DNA of 64,000 nucleotides from an uncultured Eubacterium sp. (lineage in GTDB: Bacteria > Bacillota > Clostridia > Peptostreptococcales > Anaerovoracaceae), in NCBI GenBank assembly GCA_946555345.1, contig CAMNSS010000014.1:1-64000 (forward strand). The letters are read 5' to 3'. A program made the translations under genes and the position numbers. Below the pieces are notes generated by a model. That model saw nothing but the letters and a program-made list of their open reading frames with translations. It searched no databases and had not been told where the DNA came from. Every line of letters starts with the position of its first letter. Positions within the stretch are counted from its first letter, which is position 1. Shown in pieces: positions 43,927 to 53,489 of the stretch.

Positions 43927-44952
43927 ATGAACAAGAAAACAGCAATCATACAAGCCGCCGCCTTCCTCCTCATCATGTGCATAACCTTATCGTGCATGCT
44001 GCGGGAGCAGAATCTGGCCGATTTTATGCAAAAGCTCCGGGAATCGGATCTCCGGTGGATTCTGGTTTCACTGCTGCTCCTGGTTGCGTACATTCTTTTG
44101 GAGGCGGTAATCATCAAAACGATCATGCATACGCTCGAAGAGCATATAACGATAATGCGCTGCTGCAAATACTCCTTCATCGGTTTTTTCTTCTACTGCA
44201 TTTCACCAGCAGGCTCTGCGGAACAGCCAGCGCAGTTTGGTTTCATGCACCGCGACGGTGTTAACACGTCCAAATCATTTTTGTCGCTGGCAATCATAAC
44301 CCTGGCGTTTAAATTAACGCTCCTGGTTCTGGGCAGCTTTGTTTACATAATGAAACCGAAAGCAGCCAAAATGATCGCCCCTATATCACCCCTGTGCAGC
44401 CTCGGATTTGTCCTGACGGCCATCGCTATCGCCGCGCTCGTTTGCATCCTCTGCATCCCTAAATATGTGGACAAGGCGGCATCGTTTGCAATCAATGCAC
44501 TCATAAAATGCCGGATGATCCACGACCGGGAAAAGTGGGCTTCAAAATTAGATGAATTTCTCGCCAGGTATGCAGATTCACTCAATATGTGCAGAGCCCA
44601 CCCGCTCATGCTTCCAGCAGTTCTTCTGATTACCATCATACAGCGAATATGCTTCCTGGCAATCACTGCCGCATCATGCCGGGCGCTTGGCATCTTGCAG
44701 CCTGGCGCCTTTGACATAACGCTCGCCCAGGCAATGATCAGCCTCGCAACGGAAATGCTGCCGCTTCCCGGCGGAATTGGCATGAATGAACTTGCGTACA
44801 TGAAGGTATTTACACCCGCATTCGGGGAAACCGCCTTGTCCACCCTCATCGTTTCGAGAGGCATCGGATATTATTGCCAAATCTTTATTTGCGGCATCAC
44901 GTCGGCGGCCATATACATTTATGTAATGATAAAAGGAGGAAAGAAAAAATGA
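43927..44952 (+). CDS. Flippase-like / LPG-synthase transmembrane-domain protein (UPF0104)
   Basis: 341 residues with about eight hydrophobic helices, of the lysylphosphatidylglycerol-synthase TM (AglD2-type flippase) family. The conserved stretches GFFFYCISPAGSAEQPAQ and LPLPGGIGMNELAY are typical of the family. It is first in a run of membrane-lipid genes and overlaps the next by 4 bp (ATGA). ATG at 43927 has no clear ribosome site, but TATAAT lies only 8 bp upstream, so the message may be nearly leaderless; longer frames start at TTG 43873. Probably translocates or modifies a lipid. Confidence 0.8.
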   Translation: MNKKTAIIQAAAFLLIMCITLSCMLREQNLADFMQKLRESDLRWILVSLLLLVAYILLEAVIIKTIMHTLEEHITIMRCCKYSFIGFFFYCISPAGSAEQPAQFGFMHRDGVNTSKSFLSLAIITLAFKLTLLVLGSFVYIMKPKAAKMIAPISPLCSLGFVLTAIAIAALVCILCIPKYVDKAASFAINALIKCRMIHDREKWASKLDEFLARYADSLNMCRAHPLMLPAVLLITIIQRICFLAITAASCRALGILQPGAFDITLAQAMISLATEMLPLPGGIGMNELAYMKVFTPAFGETALSTLIVSRGIGYYCQIFICGITSAAIYIYVMIKGGKKK

Positions 44953-45575
44953 TTGGAATATGGAATTACACCGTAATACTTACCTATATGAGCCTTGCAA
45001 GCTCCGCATACGGCATGGTATTAGCCCTCAACGATAAAATCATTCCTGCGCTTCTCTGCCTGGCATTTTCCGGGCTTTGCGACGCCTTTGACGGCAGGAT
45101 TGCCAGGTCAAAGAAGAACCGGACAAACGCTGAAATCCTATTCGGCATTCAGTTGGACTCCCTTTGCGATGTGATATGCTTTGGCTTCTTGCCGGGCATC
45201 ATCTGCTACCAGCTCGGGCTTAACAGCCCTGTCGGCGTCGCCCTCATCATTTTCTACTGCATTGCGGCAGTTGCGAGGCTGGCATACTATAACGTATTGG
45301 AGATGGACCAGGACCGCCAGGACACTGCGCCGCATTGCTACCACGGCCTGCCTGTGACGAGCATTGTCGTGATTTTCCCACTGCTCTACTTTGCCGCTTA
45401 TTGGATTCCACCCCGTTTTGAACCGCTATTATGGGAATTGATGCTCCTTGTCACGGGCGGGCTGTTTCTCTCCAACATCAAGATCGCAAAACCGGGATTA
45501 CGGCAGATTTTGATTCTCACGATTGCCGTGGTTTCCTTATTCCTGACAATGCCGTTTTTCGCAATTACCGCTTAA
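44949..45575 (+). CDS. pssA: CDP-alcohol phosphatidyltransferase, probable phosphatidylserine synthase
   Basis: 208 residues, several membrane helices. The catalytic motif reads DGRIAR, then 12 residues, then G-x3-D-x3-D (FGIQLDSLCD). The standard spacing is eight, so there is a four-residue insertion seen in some clostridial members by recollection. ATG at 44949 follows AAAGGAGGAAAG and overlaps the flippase gene. The downstream decarboxylase supports phosphatidylserine as product, hence the first step to phosphatidylethanolamine. Confidence 0.9.
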   Translation: MIGIWNYTVILTYMSLASSAYGMVLALNDKIIPALLCLAFSGLCDAFDGRIARSKKNRTNAEILFGIQLDSLCDVICFGFLPGIICYQLGLNSPVGVALIIFYCIAAVARLAYYNVLEMDQDRQDTAPHCYHGLPVTSIVVIFPLLYFAAYWIPPRFEPLLWELMLLVTGGLFLSNIKIAKPGLRQILILTIAVVSLFLTMPFFAITA

Positions 45576-45593
45576 TCGCATGGAGGCAGTCTT

Positions 45594-46435
45594 ATGGTTG
45601 AAGAGCGCCAGGCAAAACTCGTCAAAAAACTGTATGCCACATTCTGCGGCAGATGGATTCTCTGCCTCATCACAAGGCCATGGGTTTCAAAATTAGCGGG
45701 AAAATGCATGGATTCGCCGTTTTCTAAAATTTTCATCAAAAGGTTCGTCCGAAAGAACAACATCAGCCTCTCGATGCATACGAAAAAACCGATTACAGGT
45801 CGTTTAACGATTTTTTCACACGGAAAATAAGACCTTCTTTCAGGCCTGTCGCCATGCAAAGCGACGCTTTGGTTTCCCCATGCGACGGCAAGCTTAGCGT
45901 ACATCCAGTCAAGGAGAATAGCGCCTTCCAGATCAAAGGGCATTCCTACACCATGCGCGAGCTGGTAAACGATGACCGCATTGCGGGAAGGTATGAAAGC
46001 GGCGTTATGCTGGTATTCAGGCTCACCGTATCGGACTACCACAGATACCACTATCCTGACAGCGGCCGCAAATCCCAGAACACCCGTATCAAAGGGATTC
46101 TTCACACGGTCATCCCGATTGCCGCCGGCGCGCGGCGGATTTACTGCGAAAACACAAGGGAATACTTTACCTTGTCCTCGGATCATTTCGGAGAAATCCT
46201 CATGATGCAAGTAGGCGCGCTTCTCGTCGGGCGGATCTGCAACAAGCACCAGGAGGCTATCGTCCAGCGCGGCGATGAAGCCGGCTGGTTCGAATACGGC
46301 GGATCGACCGTGATCGTCTGCCTGGAAAAACATACGGTTGAGGTTTTGCCCGAAATAATGAAAATGTCGGAATCAAAACTGGAAACGGATGTGAAGATGG
46401 GACAAATCGTCGGGTTTGCGGCATGGAAGAAATAA
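45594..46435 (+). pseudogene. psd: Phosphatidylserine decarboxylase, frameshifted
   Basis: Start ATG follows ATGGAGG, 18 bp after pssA. The first frame reads normally to NNISLS, then fails at a stop at 45830. The other frame carries the conserved SFNDFFTRKIRP and runs through ALVSPCDGKL to the end, including the self-cleavage motif GGST (residues forming the pyruvoyl group). Removing two bases from CCTCTCGAT at about 45767-45774 (a TC duplication) restores one frame. So either a recent mutation, a slippage-controlled gene or a sequencing error; all catalytic parts are otherwise intact. Confidence 0.85.
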
Positions 46436-46450
46436 GATAATCGAAAACAG

Positions 46451-46536
46451 CATGGCAGTAACGGCACAGCAAAAAACAGCACGGAGGAAGCAACATGGCA
46501 GTAAACAACACAGCAAAAAACAATACAGCAGGCAAC
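46451..46536. repeat. 43-bp imperfect tandem repeat at the acyltransferase start
   Basis: CATGGCAGTAA...CACAGCAAAAAACA occurs at 46451 and 46494. The second copy contains the acyltransferase ATG and encodes its Asn/Thr-rich N-terminus; the first supplies the ribosome-site region (GGAGG). Confidence 0.7.
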
Positions 46537-47625
46537 AAATTAGAAAACAACATCACGGAAAATGACCCAATCAAGCACGAGGAAACCGTGAAGAAAAGAA
46601 ACTACCGATACGATTCGGTGCGGGGGCTATGTATGTTCCTGATCGTCTTGCAGCATTTCACCTTCAAGGGCGGCTTCCACTTCACCGACCATGCAGGCAG
46701 CCTGATTTACGTCGGCATCGACATATTCGTCATGCAAGCATTTTTCTTTCTCTCCGGCTTATTCAGCAAAACCCCGGAAAAAAACAGGGACAAGCTATTT
46801 CCGTCCCTGCTATGGCCCGTGATCATCGTCGGCATGATATATTGGCCTCTCTACATATTGCAATGCGGAGCGGAAACAGCGGCAAATCGTTTTCAAGACG
46901 GGGCGCTTCCCTATGCGATGTGGTTTCTCGTCGTCCTGTTTTTCTATCGGTATTTCCAAAAATATTATGCAAAAATTCCCCATCTGCTGGCGTTTGCGCT
47001 GTTTCTCTACCTGATTTCAGGGATTTTCGAGCCGCTGAGCATGAAAGGCTTCGCAATATCGAGAGCCTGCACCTTTTTCATCTCTTTCGTCATGGGATAT
47101 CTTGTGACAATGAATCAGGTGGAAAGGGCGTGCCGCCTCAAGCTGTGGCAAATGATCCCGCTCGGCCTCGTGCTGATTTCCATAACCGTCGCCACGGTAT
47201 ACCTCCTGCCGCCAAACATTGCAGAGGCGATTAAGCTCAATGCCTCCTTTCGCGCTACCGGCCTTCTCCTTTGGGAAGGGCTCCTCGTCAGGGCGCTGCT
47301 CCTGATTGTCAGCACGGGGTGGATTCTGTTTCTGCTAAACCTGTTTTCCGCCAAGAAAGGGTTCTGGGCGCAGATCGGCATGAACACGATGCCGATATAT
47401 ATTTTCCACCTGTTTCTGGCAGGGCTATTCAAAGTAAAAGGATTTTCTTTCGGATATTACGATTTTAAGGGGCAGGAAGCCTTGTACCTCCTCACGCTTT
47501 TTCTCGTCAGCCTGGCAACGACGATCCTTCTTTCCACAAAGCCCGCCCAGAAAACCTATTCCCTTCTCATGGATAAAACGTATTCGCTCGCAGTAACGTG
47601 CTGCAGGTTCTTTCGGCGCAGATAG
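46495..47625 (+). CDS. Acyltransferase family 3 membrane protein
   Basis: 376 residues with about ten membrane helices. YDSVRGLCMFLIVLQHF contains the conserved catalytic His and Arg of the OafA/acyltransferase-3 family, followed by FFFLSGLFSK. The first 30 residues are hydrophilic, rich in Asn, Thr and Lys, and encoded by a small tandem repeat. Likely O-acylates a cell-surface polymer. It follows the lipid genes on the same strand with a 59-bp gap, so may belong to that operon. Confidence 0.9.
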   Translation: MAVNNTAKNNTAGNKLENNITENDPIKHEETVKKRNYRYDSVRGLCMFLIVLQHFTFKGGFHFTDHAGSLIYVGIDIFVMQAFFFLSGLFSKTPEKNRDKLFPSLLWPVIIVGMIYWPLYILQCGAETAANRFQDGALPYAMWFLVVLFFYRYFQKYYAKIPHLLAFALFLYLISGIFEPLSMKGFAISRACTFFISFVMGYLVTMNQVERACRLKLWQMIPLGLVLISITVATVYLLPPNIAEAIKLNASFRATGLLLWEGLLVRALLLIVSTGWILFLLNLFSAKKGFWAQIGMNTMPIYIFHLFLAGLFKVKGFSFGYYDFKGQEALYLLTLFLVSLATTILLSTKPAQKTYSLLMDKTYSLAVTCCRFFRRR

Positions 47626-47639
47626 CCTGTGGTGCGGGG

Positions 47640-48133
47640 AAACAGCGCCCCGTTTTTATAGGCTTGCCCAGTTAAAAGCTGCACTTGGATGCCATTGCTG
47701 CAAAGCTCGGTTTGCAACGTCTGCGGGATGCCGAAGTCCTTCGCCCGCCGCAGCAGGGCGTTGATGCGCGAGACCAACCCCCCAGCTTAAACGGCTTCGT
47801 GATGTAATCGTCGCCGCCGATATCCAGCCCCATGATGATGCTCGTCTCCTCATCCGAGGCAGTCAGGAAAATAATCGGCACGCTTGAGGTCTTTCGCACC
47901 TCTTGGCAAAACTCGAAGCCAGAGCCGTCCGGCAGGGAAACGTCCAAAACCAGAAGGTCAAACGATCCCTTGCGCCAAAGCTTCTCCGCATCTGCAACCG
48001 TCCTGGCAATTTCAAGCGCATAGCCCTGTTTCCTAAAAGCAAACGACAGGCCGTTTACCAAACTAAGGTCGTCCTCCAAAAGCATAATTCTGCTCATGCT
48101 ATTCATGTCATTTGTCCTGCTCATGTTGTCCAT
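47640..48133 (-). pseudogene. Decayed response regulator
   Basis: A receiver domain (MLLEDDLSLVNGL, LLVLDVSLPDGSGF, LTASDEETS, DDYITKPFKLG) is intact to a GGGGGG tract near 47780, after which the frame shifts; SRINALLRRAKDFG continues in another frame. The winged-helix domain is missing where the convergent acyltransferase gene ends. A partner kinase is absent. The N-terminus before MSRIMLLED is a Met/Ser/Asn-rich stretch. Remnant of an OmpR-type regulator cut by a deletion. Confidence 0.8.
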
Positions 48134-48233
48134 CCCGCTCCTGTTGCCCATGCTGCGTCTCTTCTATTTATGCAAAAATGCAACAATCCTAATGATCCTT
48201 GCATTTTTCGTCTTTCCCGCTGCTTATGGCTCA

Positions 48234-48656
48234 TCATTTTTGATCGGCAATCGCCGCCTCGATAATTCGCACGCATTCATCCGTATGCTTCTTGATATCG
48301 CCGCCCCAGAACCGAATCACCGTCCATCCATCGAAAGCTAAATCCTCATTGACCTCCGCATCGCGTTCTTTGTTCCTGCGTATTTTCTTAATCCAATATT
48401 GGCTGTTGCTGCCCTTTTTCAAGCGTGTTTTCAACAGATGCCAATCCTTTCCATGAAAAAATTCGCTGTCGCAAAACACAGCAATCTTATATTTTGTCAA
48501 AGCGATATCCGGCTTGCCCGGCAGCTTATCATAGTTCTTTCGATAACGATAACCCTTTTTCCATAACGCTTTTCGCAGGATTACTTCGATGCTCGTATCC
48601 TTTGATTTTATGCGCTGCATATTCTTTTTTCGCTGTTCTGGTTTTAGGCAATCCAT
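48234..48656 (-). CDS. vsr: Very short patch repair endonuclease (Vsr)
   Basis: 140 residues. Nicks T:G mismatches left by deamination of 5-methylcytosine. Motifs: RKKNMQRIKSKDTSIE, GYRYRKNYDKLPGKPDIAL, IAVFCDSEFFHGKDW (catalytic Asp and His), RDAEVNEDLAFDGWTVIRFW. Start ATG follows AAAGGAAACG. Vsr normally accompanies a cytosine-5 methyltransferase, and none is seen in this window. Intact. Confidence 0.95.
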   Translation of the reverse strand: MDCLKPEQRKKNMQRIKSKDTSIEVILRKALWKKGYRYRKNYDKLPGKPDIALTKYKIAVFCDSEFFHGKDWHLLKTRLKKGSNSQYWIKKIRRNKERDAEVNEDLAFDGWTVIRFWGGDIKKHTDECVRIIEAAIADQK

Positions 48657-49398
48657 TTCGTTTCCTTTACCATCCGTTTCTTAACGAACGCCATCACTTG
48701 CCAAATAAGACGAGCAGAAAGCCGCCGCTTCTCTACACAATCTGCATCACCTGGTTTATCGCAAACGCGCCCTCGCTTGCGATAAGATAAGGCATTACGC
48801 CTTTCTTTCGCCATATCGCTTTTAAAAACATCTGCCTGGAACGCCGCATCGCTTTAAGACCTTGGGGGCTTTTTACGTGACGCATGGCAATCATCAATCA
48901 GCCGGTATCCGTTTCCTGCATATATTATAGAATCCGCTATGCGGGTTGTCAATTTGCCCTATCATAAAATGTGCGCAACGGTCTGGGCGCTGCGCTTTCG
49001 TTGAACCGCTGTTTTTGCGATAAAAATCCCTTGAAGCGCCTGGTAACCAATATGCCTTCACACAAATTGTTTTTCCCACGGCTCCTTTACACGCAACCAT
49101 CGTTACATAATAACGCACCTTTACAAAAAATCTTCCCCGTACAGAACACGAGGGTTTCCCTGCGCAAACAGCAAAACCGCAAATGCAAAGATTTCACCAC
49201 AAATCAGAGCCGCAAACGAAATATTTTCACGCCGCAAAAGACAAGGCCGCAAACGGAATATTTTCATGCCGCAAAAACAGGACCGCCAAATTCGGCGGTC
49301 CTGCCCTATTCTGCCCTCGTTCATTTCCCGTTGTGCTTTCGTTTTTCGTTGCGCCCCGGCCCGGTTCTCCGTTTTTTCTTTTCCTGAAACGCCTGTCC
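48657..49398. other. Largely gene-free stretch
   Basis: About 740 bp upstream of vsr and downstream of the acetamidase. One minus-strand frame of 38 codons (48733-48849; KAIWRKKGVMPYLIASEGAF) looks protein-like but lacks a ribosome site and may be a remnant. From about 49172 to 49283 there are degenerate 37-bp repeats (GCCGCAAACG[A/G]AATATTTTCA at 49209 and 49246). Confidence 0.5.
49270..49302 (-). terminator. Rho-independent terminator of the acetamidase operon
   Basis: On the minus strand AGGACCGCC-GAATTT-GGCGGTCCT is followed by GTTTTTG, about 97 bp after the acetamidase stop codon. Confidence 0.85.
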
Positions 49399-50292
49399 TT
49401 AAAACAGATCAATCCCGACTTCCTTCAATACGGACAAGTCGATCGCCATCCTCGCCGTTTTCAATGCATCCACCATCTGGCTGATCTGCAAATCGGCTGT
49501 CAGCCCACAGATAATGCCTGCGTTATAAAAGTCAAGGCTGCTGTGATCGACCACAAAATCCACCAGCTTTTTCATCGCTTTTTTCAGCGCTTCATCAGCA
49601 TCGGCATCTGTCGCAATCGATGCAAAACGCCCGTCCGCTATCACGAACGGAATGTCGATCTTCATGTCGTGGCGCACCTTTACATCCAGCTCGGCATAGC
49701 CTTCCGTTTCCAACCCCATGTAAAACGATTCGCCGTCCCCCATTGCCGCATGGAAATCGCCTACCGCCATCAGGCCGCCATCGGCAAACACAGGCAAAAA
49801 CACGGTTGCACCTTCCTTAATCATCGTCGTATCCAAATTGCCGCCGTGGTCTCCCGGCATCGCTGTCGTCTGCGGCTCTCCCGCTGGGGCGACGCCGATC
49901 ACGCCCATCATCGGACGCAGTTTAAACTTCATGCCATCGTAATACCAATATTCATCGTCAAATTCGATCATCCTGGTAATATCCTTATGATTATATTCCG
50001 CCAAAAGCCCATCGTTTTCAACGCTCATGGTGTAGCCGGGCGAAACGCACCTGATTTTCTTAACCTTAACCTCCAAAACATCGCCAGGTTTCACGCCGTT
50101 AAAGTACACCGGTCCTGTCGATGGGTTGCAGTAAGCATAATCTACATCCTTTAAAAACTTCGTTTCATCCGAAATGAAACCGTGGAAACAATCCCTGGTC
50201 TCAAATTCCAACGATGCTGGCAAGTCCACCCGCACAGCAGGTTTGTGATTCTTATCAAACGTATAGATAACTTGATCTTTTGTAATCAACAT
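49399..50292 (-). CDS. Acetamidase/formamidase-family amidohydrolase
   Basis: Hydrolyses short aliphatic amides to acid and ammonia; 297 residues, family length. Conserved stretches: NGVKPGDVLEVKV, MMGVIGVAPAGEP, PGDHGGNLDTT and the metal/active-site region FADGGLMAVGDFHAAMGDGE. Start ATG follows AAGGAGG. It lies 12 bp downstream of the permease on the same strand, so the two form a small amide or amino-acid uptake and degradation operon, probably controlled by the divergent PucR-type protein. Confidence 0.94.
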   Translation of the reverse strand: MLITKDQVIYTFDKNHKPAVRVDLPASLEFETRDCFHGFISDETKFLKDVDYAYCNPSTGPVYFNGVKPGDVLEVKVKKIRCVSPGYTMSVENDGLLAEYNHKDITRMIEFDDEYWYYDGMKFKLRPMMGVIGVAPAGEPQTTAMPGDHGGNLDTTMIKEGATVFLPVFADGGLMAVGDFHAAMGDGESFYMGLETEGYAELDVKVRHDMKIDIPFVIADGRFASIATDADADEALKKAMKKLVDFVVDHSSLDFYNAGIICGLTADLQISQMVDALKTARMAIDLSVLKEVGIDLF

Positions 50293-50304
50293 TTTAAGTC
50301 CTCC

Positions 50305-51663
50305 TTACACATTTTCCGGGTGCTGCCGTTTCACCACGGCGAACCTGTAGTACAGGTACAAAAGCGCCATCCACACGATCGTTAAAATCACGGAGGTCAG
50401 ATAGCTGGCAATGCAAGCGTATAAAACGAATGCGACGCCAATGATTCCGATCACAGGCAGCACAGGGAACAGCGGCATCTTAAACCCGCCAGCCTTTACT
50501 TCATCCGGGCATTTCCTCCTGTACTGGATTGCGGCAACCAGCGCCATAATCCAGATGACTGCATACGTGATCGTGATCTGGTTCGATAATGTCACATAAA
50601 CCAGGTCAGCGTTAATCGTGCCCAGCAAAATCATCCCTACGGATAATGCCCAAATGATGATAATGCCCTTTACCGGCGTTCTCGTCTTTTCGTTGATTTC
50701 CCCGAATACCTTTGGCATCTGCCCTACCCGCGCCATATGATAAAATACCCTAGACGAAGAATAGAGCGTTCCCATGATAATGCAGGTTGCCGCCGCAAGC
50801 CATGCCGCACTGTTCATGATAAATCCTGCCGCACGCCCAAACACCTGCTCCGCAGCCAGCGTGAACGGGGATTCGGTCATCGAAATCTCATTCCATGGGA
50901 TAATGCCCAGAACGCCTATCATGCACAGCGTGTAAACGGCAATAAACGTGATGCTCGACCATACCAACGCTTTTGGCAGGCTCTTTACGTTCTTGCATTC
51001 ATCCCCTGCTGTCGTCAAAGTAACCGCCCCTTGGTATGCGTAAGTACCCAGCGGCAGGGCGGCCATGCATCCAGCCATGCCAAACGGCGCAAACGGGCTG
51101 AAATTGCCTGCGTCTACATTCGGCATGGTAATTGCGCCAAAGATCACCATGACAGCCAAAAGCGCAAGCACCATCAAAAGCTGTGTGCGCGCCGCAATCG
51201 CCGCACCCATCACATTTAAAAATGCGAAAAGCGTTAAAAAGATGATTCCAAACAATACCGTCCATAATTCCTGGTCAAGCCCCGGAAAATACCAGCAGGT
51301 AAGCGTTCCGATTGCAATGCCGGTGCTTCCCCCAGCGATAATCCAGCCCGCCGTAAATCCGAACCCCGCCAGGTATCCCCACCATCCGCCGAGGAACCTG
51401 TCGATCCAGACGGACATTGCCCCAGCGCTCGGCATTCCCACGGCCAATTCAGCCAAGCTGATCATGACGATTCCCTGTATGATTCCCGCTACGGCAAAGA
51501 CCAGGACCGAGCTGGGACCTGCCACTTGAACGCCCTGCCCCAATAACAGAAAGATCCCGTCCCCGACCACCGAGCCTACGCCCAATGCCCATAACGCCCA
51601 AAATCCTAAATTCTTGCGGGGCGCTATTTCCTTCACCGTTTCCTGTTTCCTAATGTCTCCCAT
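50305..51663 (-). CDS. APC-family amino acid permease
   Basis: 452 residues with twelve predicted membrane helices. The N-terminal WALGVGSVVGDGIFLLLGQG is the unwound TM1 substrate site of APC transporters; TYAYQGAVTLTTAGDECKN corresponds to the conserved TM6 region. Start ATG follows TGGAGG. First gene of the operon with the acetamidase-family enzyme; likely imports an amino acid amide or related compound. Confidence 0.93.
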   Translation of the reverse strand: MGDIRKQETVKEIAPRKNLGFWALWALGVGSVVGDGIFLLLGQGVQVAGPSSVLVFAVAGIIQGIVMISLAELAVGMPSAGAMSVWIDRFLGGWWGYLAGFGFTAGWIIAGGSTGIAIGTLTCWYFPGLDQELWTVLFGIIFLTLFAFLNVMGAAIAARTQLLMVLALLAVMVIFGAITMPNVDAGNFSPFAPFGMAGCMAALPLGTYAYQGAVTLTTAGDECKNVKSLPKALVWSSITFIAVYTLCMIGVLGIIPWNEISMTESPFTLAAEQVFGRAAGFIMNSAAWLAAATCIIMGTLYSSSRVFYHMARVGQMPKVFGEINEKTRTPVKGIIIIWALSVGMILLGTINADLVYVTLSNQITITYAVIWIMALVAAIQYRRKCPDEVKAGGFKMPLFPVLPVIGIIGVAFVLYACIASYLTSVILTIVWMALLYLYYRFAVVKRQHPENV

Positions 51664-51771
51664 TTTATGCCTCCATTTCTTTTAAAATTTTCAGAAAACT
51701 TTTGCAAGCGTAGTATAGCACGATTCGCAATGTAACGCCATTGTCCAGAAATTAAATAAAAAACCAAAAGT

Positions 51772-51786
51772 TTGTATTTTATACAA
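51772..51786. promoter_or_regulatory. Palindromic candidate operator TTGTAT-TTT-ATACAA
   Basis: Perfect 6-bp dyad with 3-bp centre, 109 bp upstream of the permease start, in the region shared with the divergent PucR-type gene. Candidate regulator site (inference). Confidence 0.4.
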
Positions 51787-51914
51787 CACGGCCTTTGCAA
51801 GCCATTTATTTCGCCGCATTCCATTATTTCTTAATGCTTTTTTTCTTTTTATTGTTTATAATGGTAGCAAAGACGGCATGGCCAGCACTCTATCACAAGC
51901 GGGATTCTTTCATG

Positions 51915-52199
51915 TTCAGGACAGAATCCAAGATGTTCACAGGACATTTAGGACAAGCCGCCATATCGCTTACACCGGTGTTTCCAGCATAATAAAAAAA
52001 CGTACGGGGCAAAAGCGAAAATTCCCCTGCACATATGCCGTCCGCACCAGGCAACGCTTCGCTAGTTTTCTGCCAGCTACGGGCTTTTTTGATGCTAAAC
52101 GGAACATCCACTGGATATTCAGGACGGATTCGAGACGTTCACGGAACATCCGGGACAAGCCGCCATATCGCCTGCAATGATATTGCTTACATAATAAAT
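51915..52199. repeat. Dispersed intergenic repeat, two 82-bp direct copies
   Basis: Copies at 51915-51996 and 52118-52199 share TTCAGGAC, GGACAAGCCGCCATATCGC and CATAATAAA. Between them lies TGCACATATGCCGTCC and ACGCTTCGC, also found in the copy at 25523-25668. The second copy abuts the regulator's start. Confidence 0.7.
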
Positions 52200-52221
52200 G
52201 ATCCATTACGAGAGGTCTCCT

Positions 52222-53442
52222 ATGCTTACCGTATCCAGCCTATTATCAAACGCACTATTGGAAAACTGCCGCGTCGCTGCCGGAAGCGGCGGAATCAACA
52301 ACCCGATCCGCAGCACCGGTTATTTTGAATGGGAACAGGACAGCGATATCGTAAAGAGCTTTGGGCAAGGGGAATTTGTGATTACCACCTTGTATGCAGC
52401 GAAAGACGATATGCAGGTAGCGGAAAAATGCCTCAAGCTTTTAATCAGCAACCACGTGGCTGCAATCGCCATTAAAGACGTTTATTACGATGATATCTCC
52501 AGCGAAATAAAACAGTACGCAAACAAATACAATGTGCCGCTCTTATTCTTTTCCAATACTTATATTGACGATATCATCGTGTCAATCCACAATCAACTAT
52601 CTGCGGCCGTTCCAAACCAGGCGGAAGACAGCATCCTGACGCCCCTTCTCTTCGAAGAAGCCCAAGAAGAGGCGGAAACTGAGAAACGAATGCGGAAGCT
52701 GAACCCGTTTTTCTATTCCGATACCATTTTTGCCGCTTTTGTTTCCCAGGATACGGATACCCACAGCATATCGAAACAATCCATGGCAAAATATGCAGCT
52801 CTTTCACAGAAGCTGAACAGCATCATTCCCCCGCAAGCAGGCGGCGTGTCCTTCACGCATGCGCTCGCAACGTACAAGCGCGGGATTTTCCTCATCAGCA
52901 CGGCTAACAACGCTGCGCCCGAAACAGCCGCAGGTTTTCTGGAAACGCTGGAAAGCACAGTCTTTCAGGAGCGGCCATTCGATTATTGCCGAATCGGCAT
53001 GGGAACGCCGATCCACGGATTCACCCAGGTTTCCGATCTGCTTTGGGAGGCAATCTATGCGAACACAAGTTGTGCGCTAACGCAAAAACACATCCTAGGC
53101 TTCAACGATTGCGGAACGGATCAGCTCATCCTGCCACAATGCTACGCACCGCACTACCAGGAATTTTACGAAAATACATTAAACCGCCTCGATGCACAGG
53201 GGCAGGAGCATACCGATGCACCGCTGCTTGAAACTGCCCTTGCCTTCGTCGCCAGCGGCGGCAGCATGGAACAGACGGCGAATGCGCTGTTTCAACACAA
53301 AAATACCATTCGTTACCGCATCAACAAGATCAGCAAATTATTAAACAGCAAGGACGAAATCAGCTTTTTTCATACCCTGTACACGTTTTCGAGATTGCAC
53401 ATGGCCAGAAAATACCTCGATGTGATATTCCATGACCGCTAG
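52222..53442 (+). CDS. PucR-family transcriptional regulator
   Basis: 406 residues. N-terminal PucR ligand domain (MLTVSSLLSNALLENCRV...GEFVITTLYAAKDD, about 1-125), a middle GGDEF-like or unassigned part, and the C-terminal PucR-type HTH (TANALFQHKNTIRYRINKISKLL). ATG at 52222 follows AGAGG at 7 bp; the frame opens 24 bp earlier. It is divergent from the permease/acetamidase operon and probably regulates it according to a purine- or amide-like metabolite. Confidence 0.9.
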   Translation: MLTVSSLLSNALLENCRVAAGSGGINNPIRSTGYFEWEQDSDIVKSFGQGEFVITTLYAAKDDMQVAEKCLKLLISNHVAAIAIKDVYYDDISSEIKQYANKYNVPLLFFSNTYIDDIIVSIHNQLSAAVPNQAEDSILTPLLFEEAQEEAETEKRMRKLNPFFYSDTIFAAFVSQDTDTHSISKQSMAKYAALSQKLNSIIPPQAGGVSFTHALATYKRGIFLISTANNAAPETAAGFLETLESTVFQERPFDYCRIGMGTPIHGFTQVSDLLWEAIYANTSCALTQKHILGFNDCGTDQLILPQCYAPHYQEFYENTLNRLDAQGQEHTDAPLLETALAFVASGGSMEQTANALFQHKNTIRYRINKISKLLNSKDEISFFHTLYTFSRLHMARKYLDVIFHDR

Positions 53443-53489
53443 CGGTATTTTTTGCAAAACAAAGCCGGCTTCGCCGATTCTTTTCAGCG

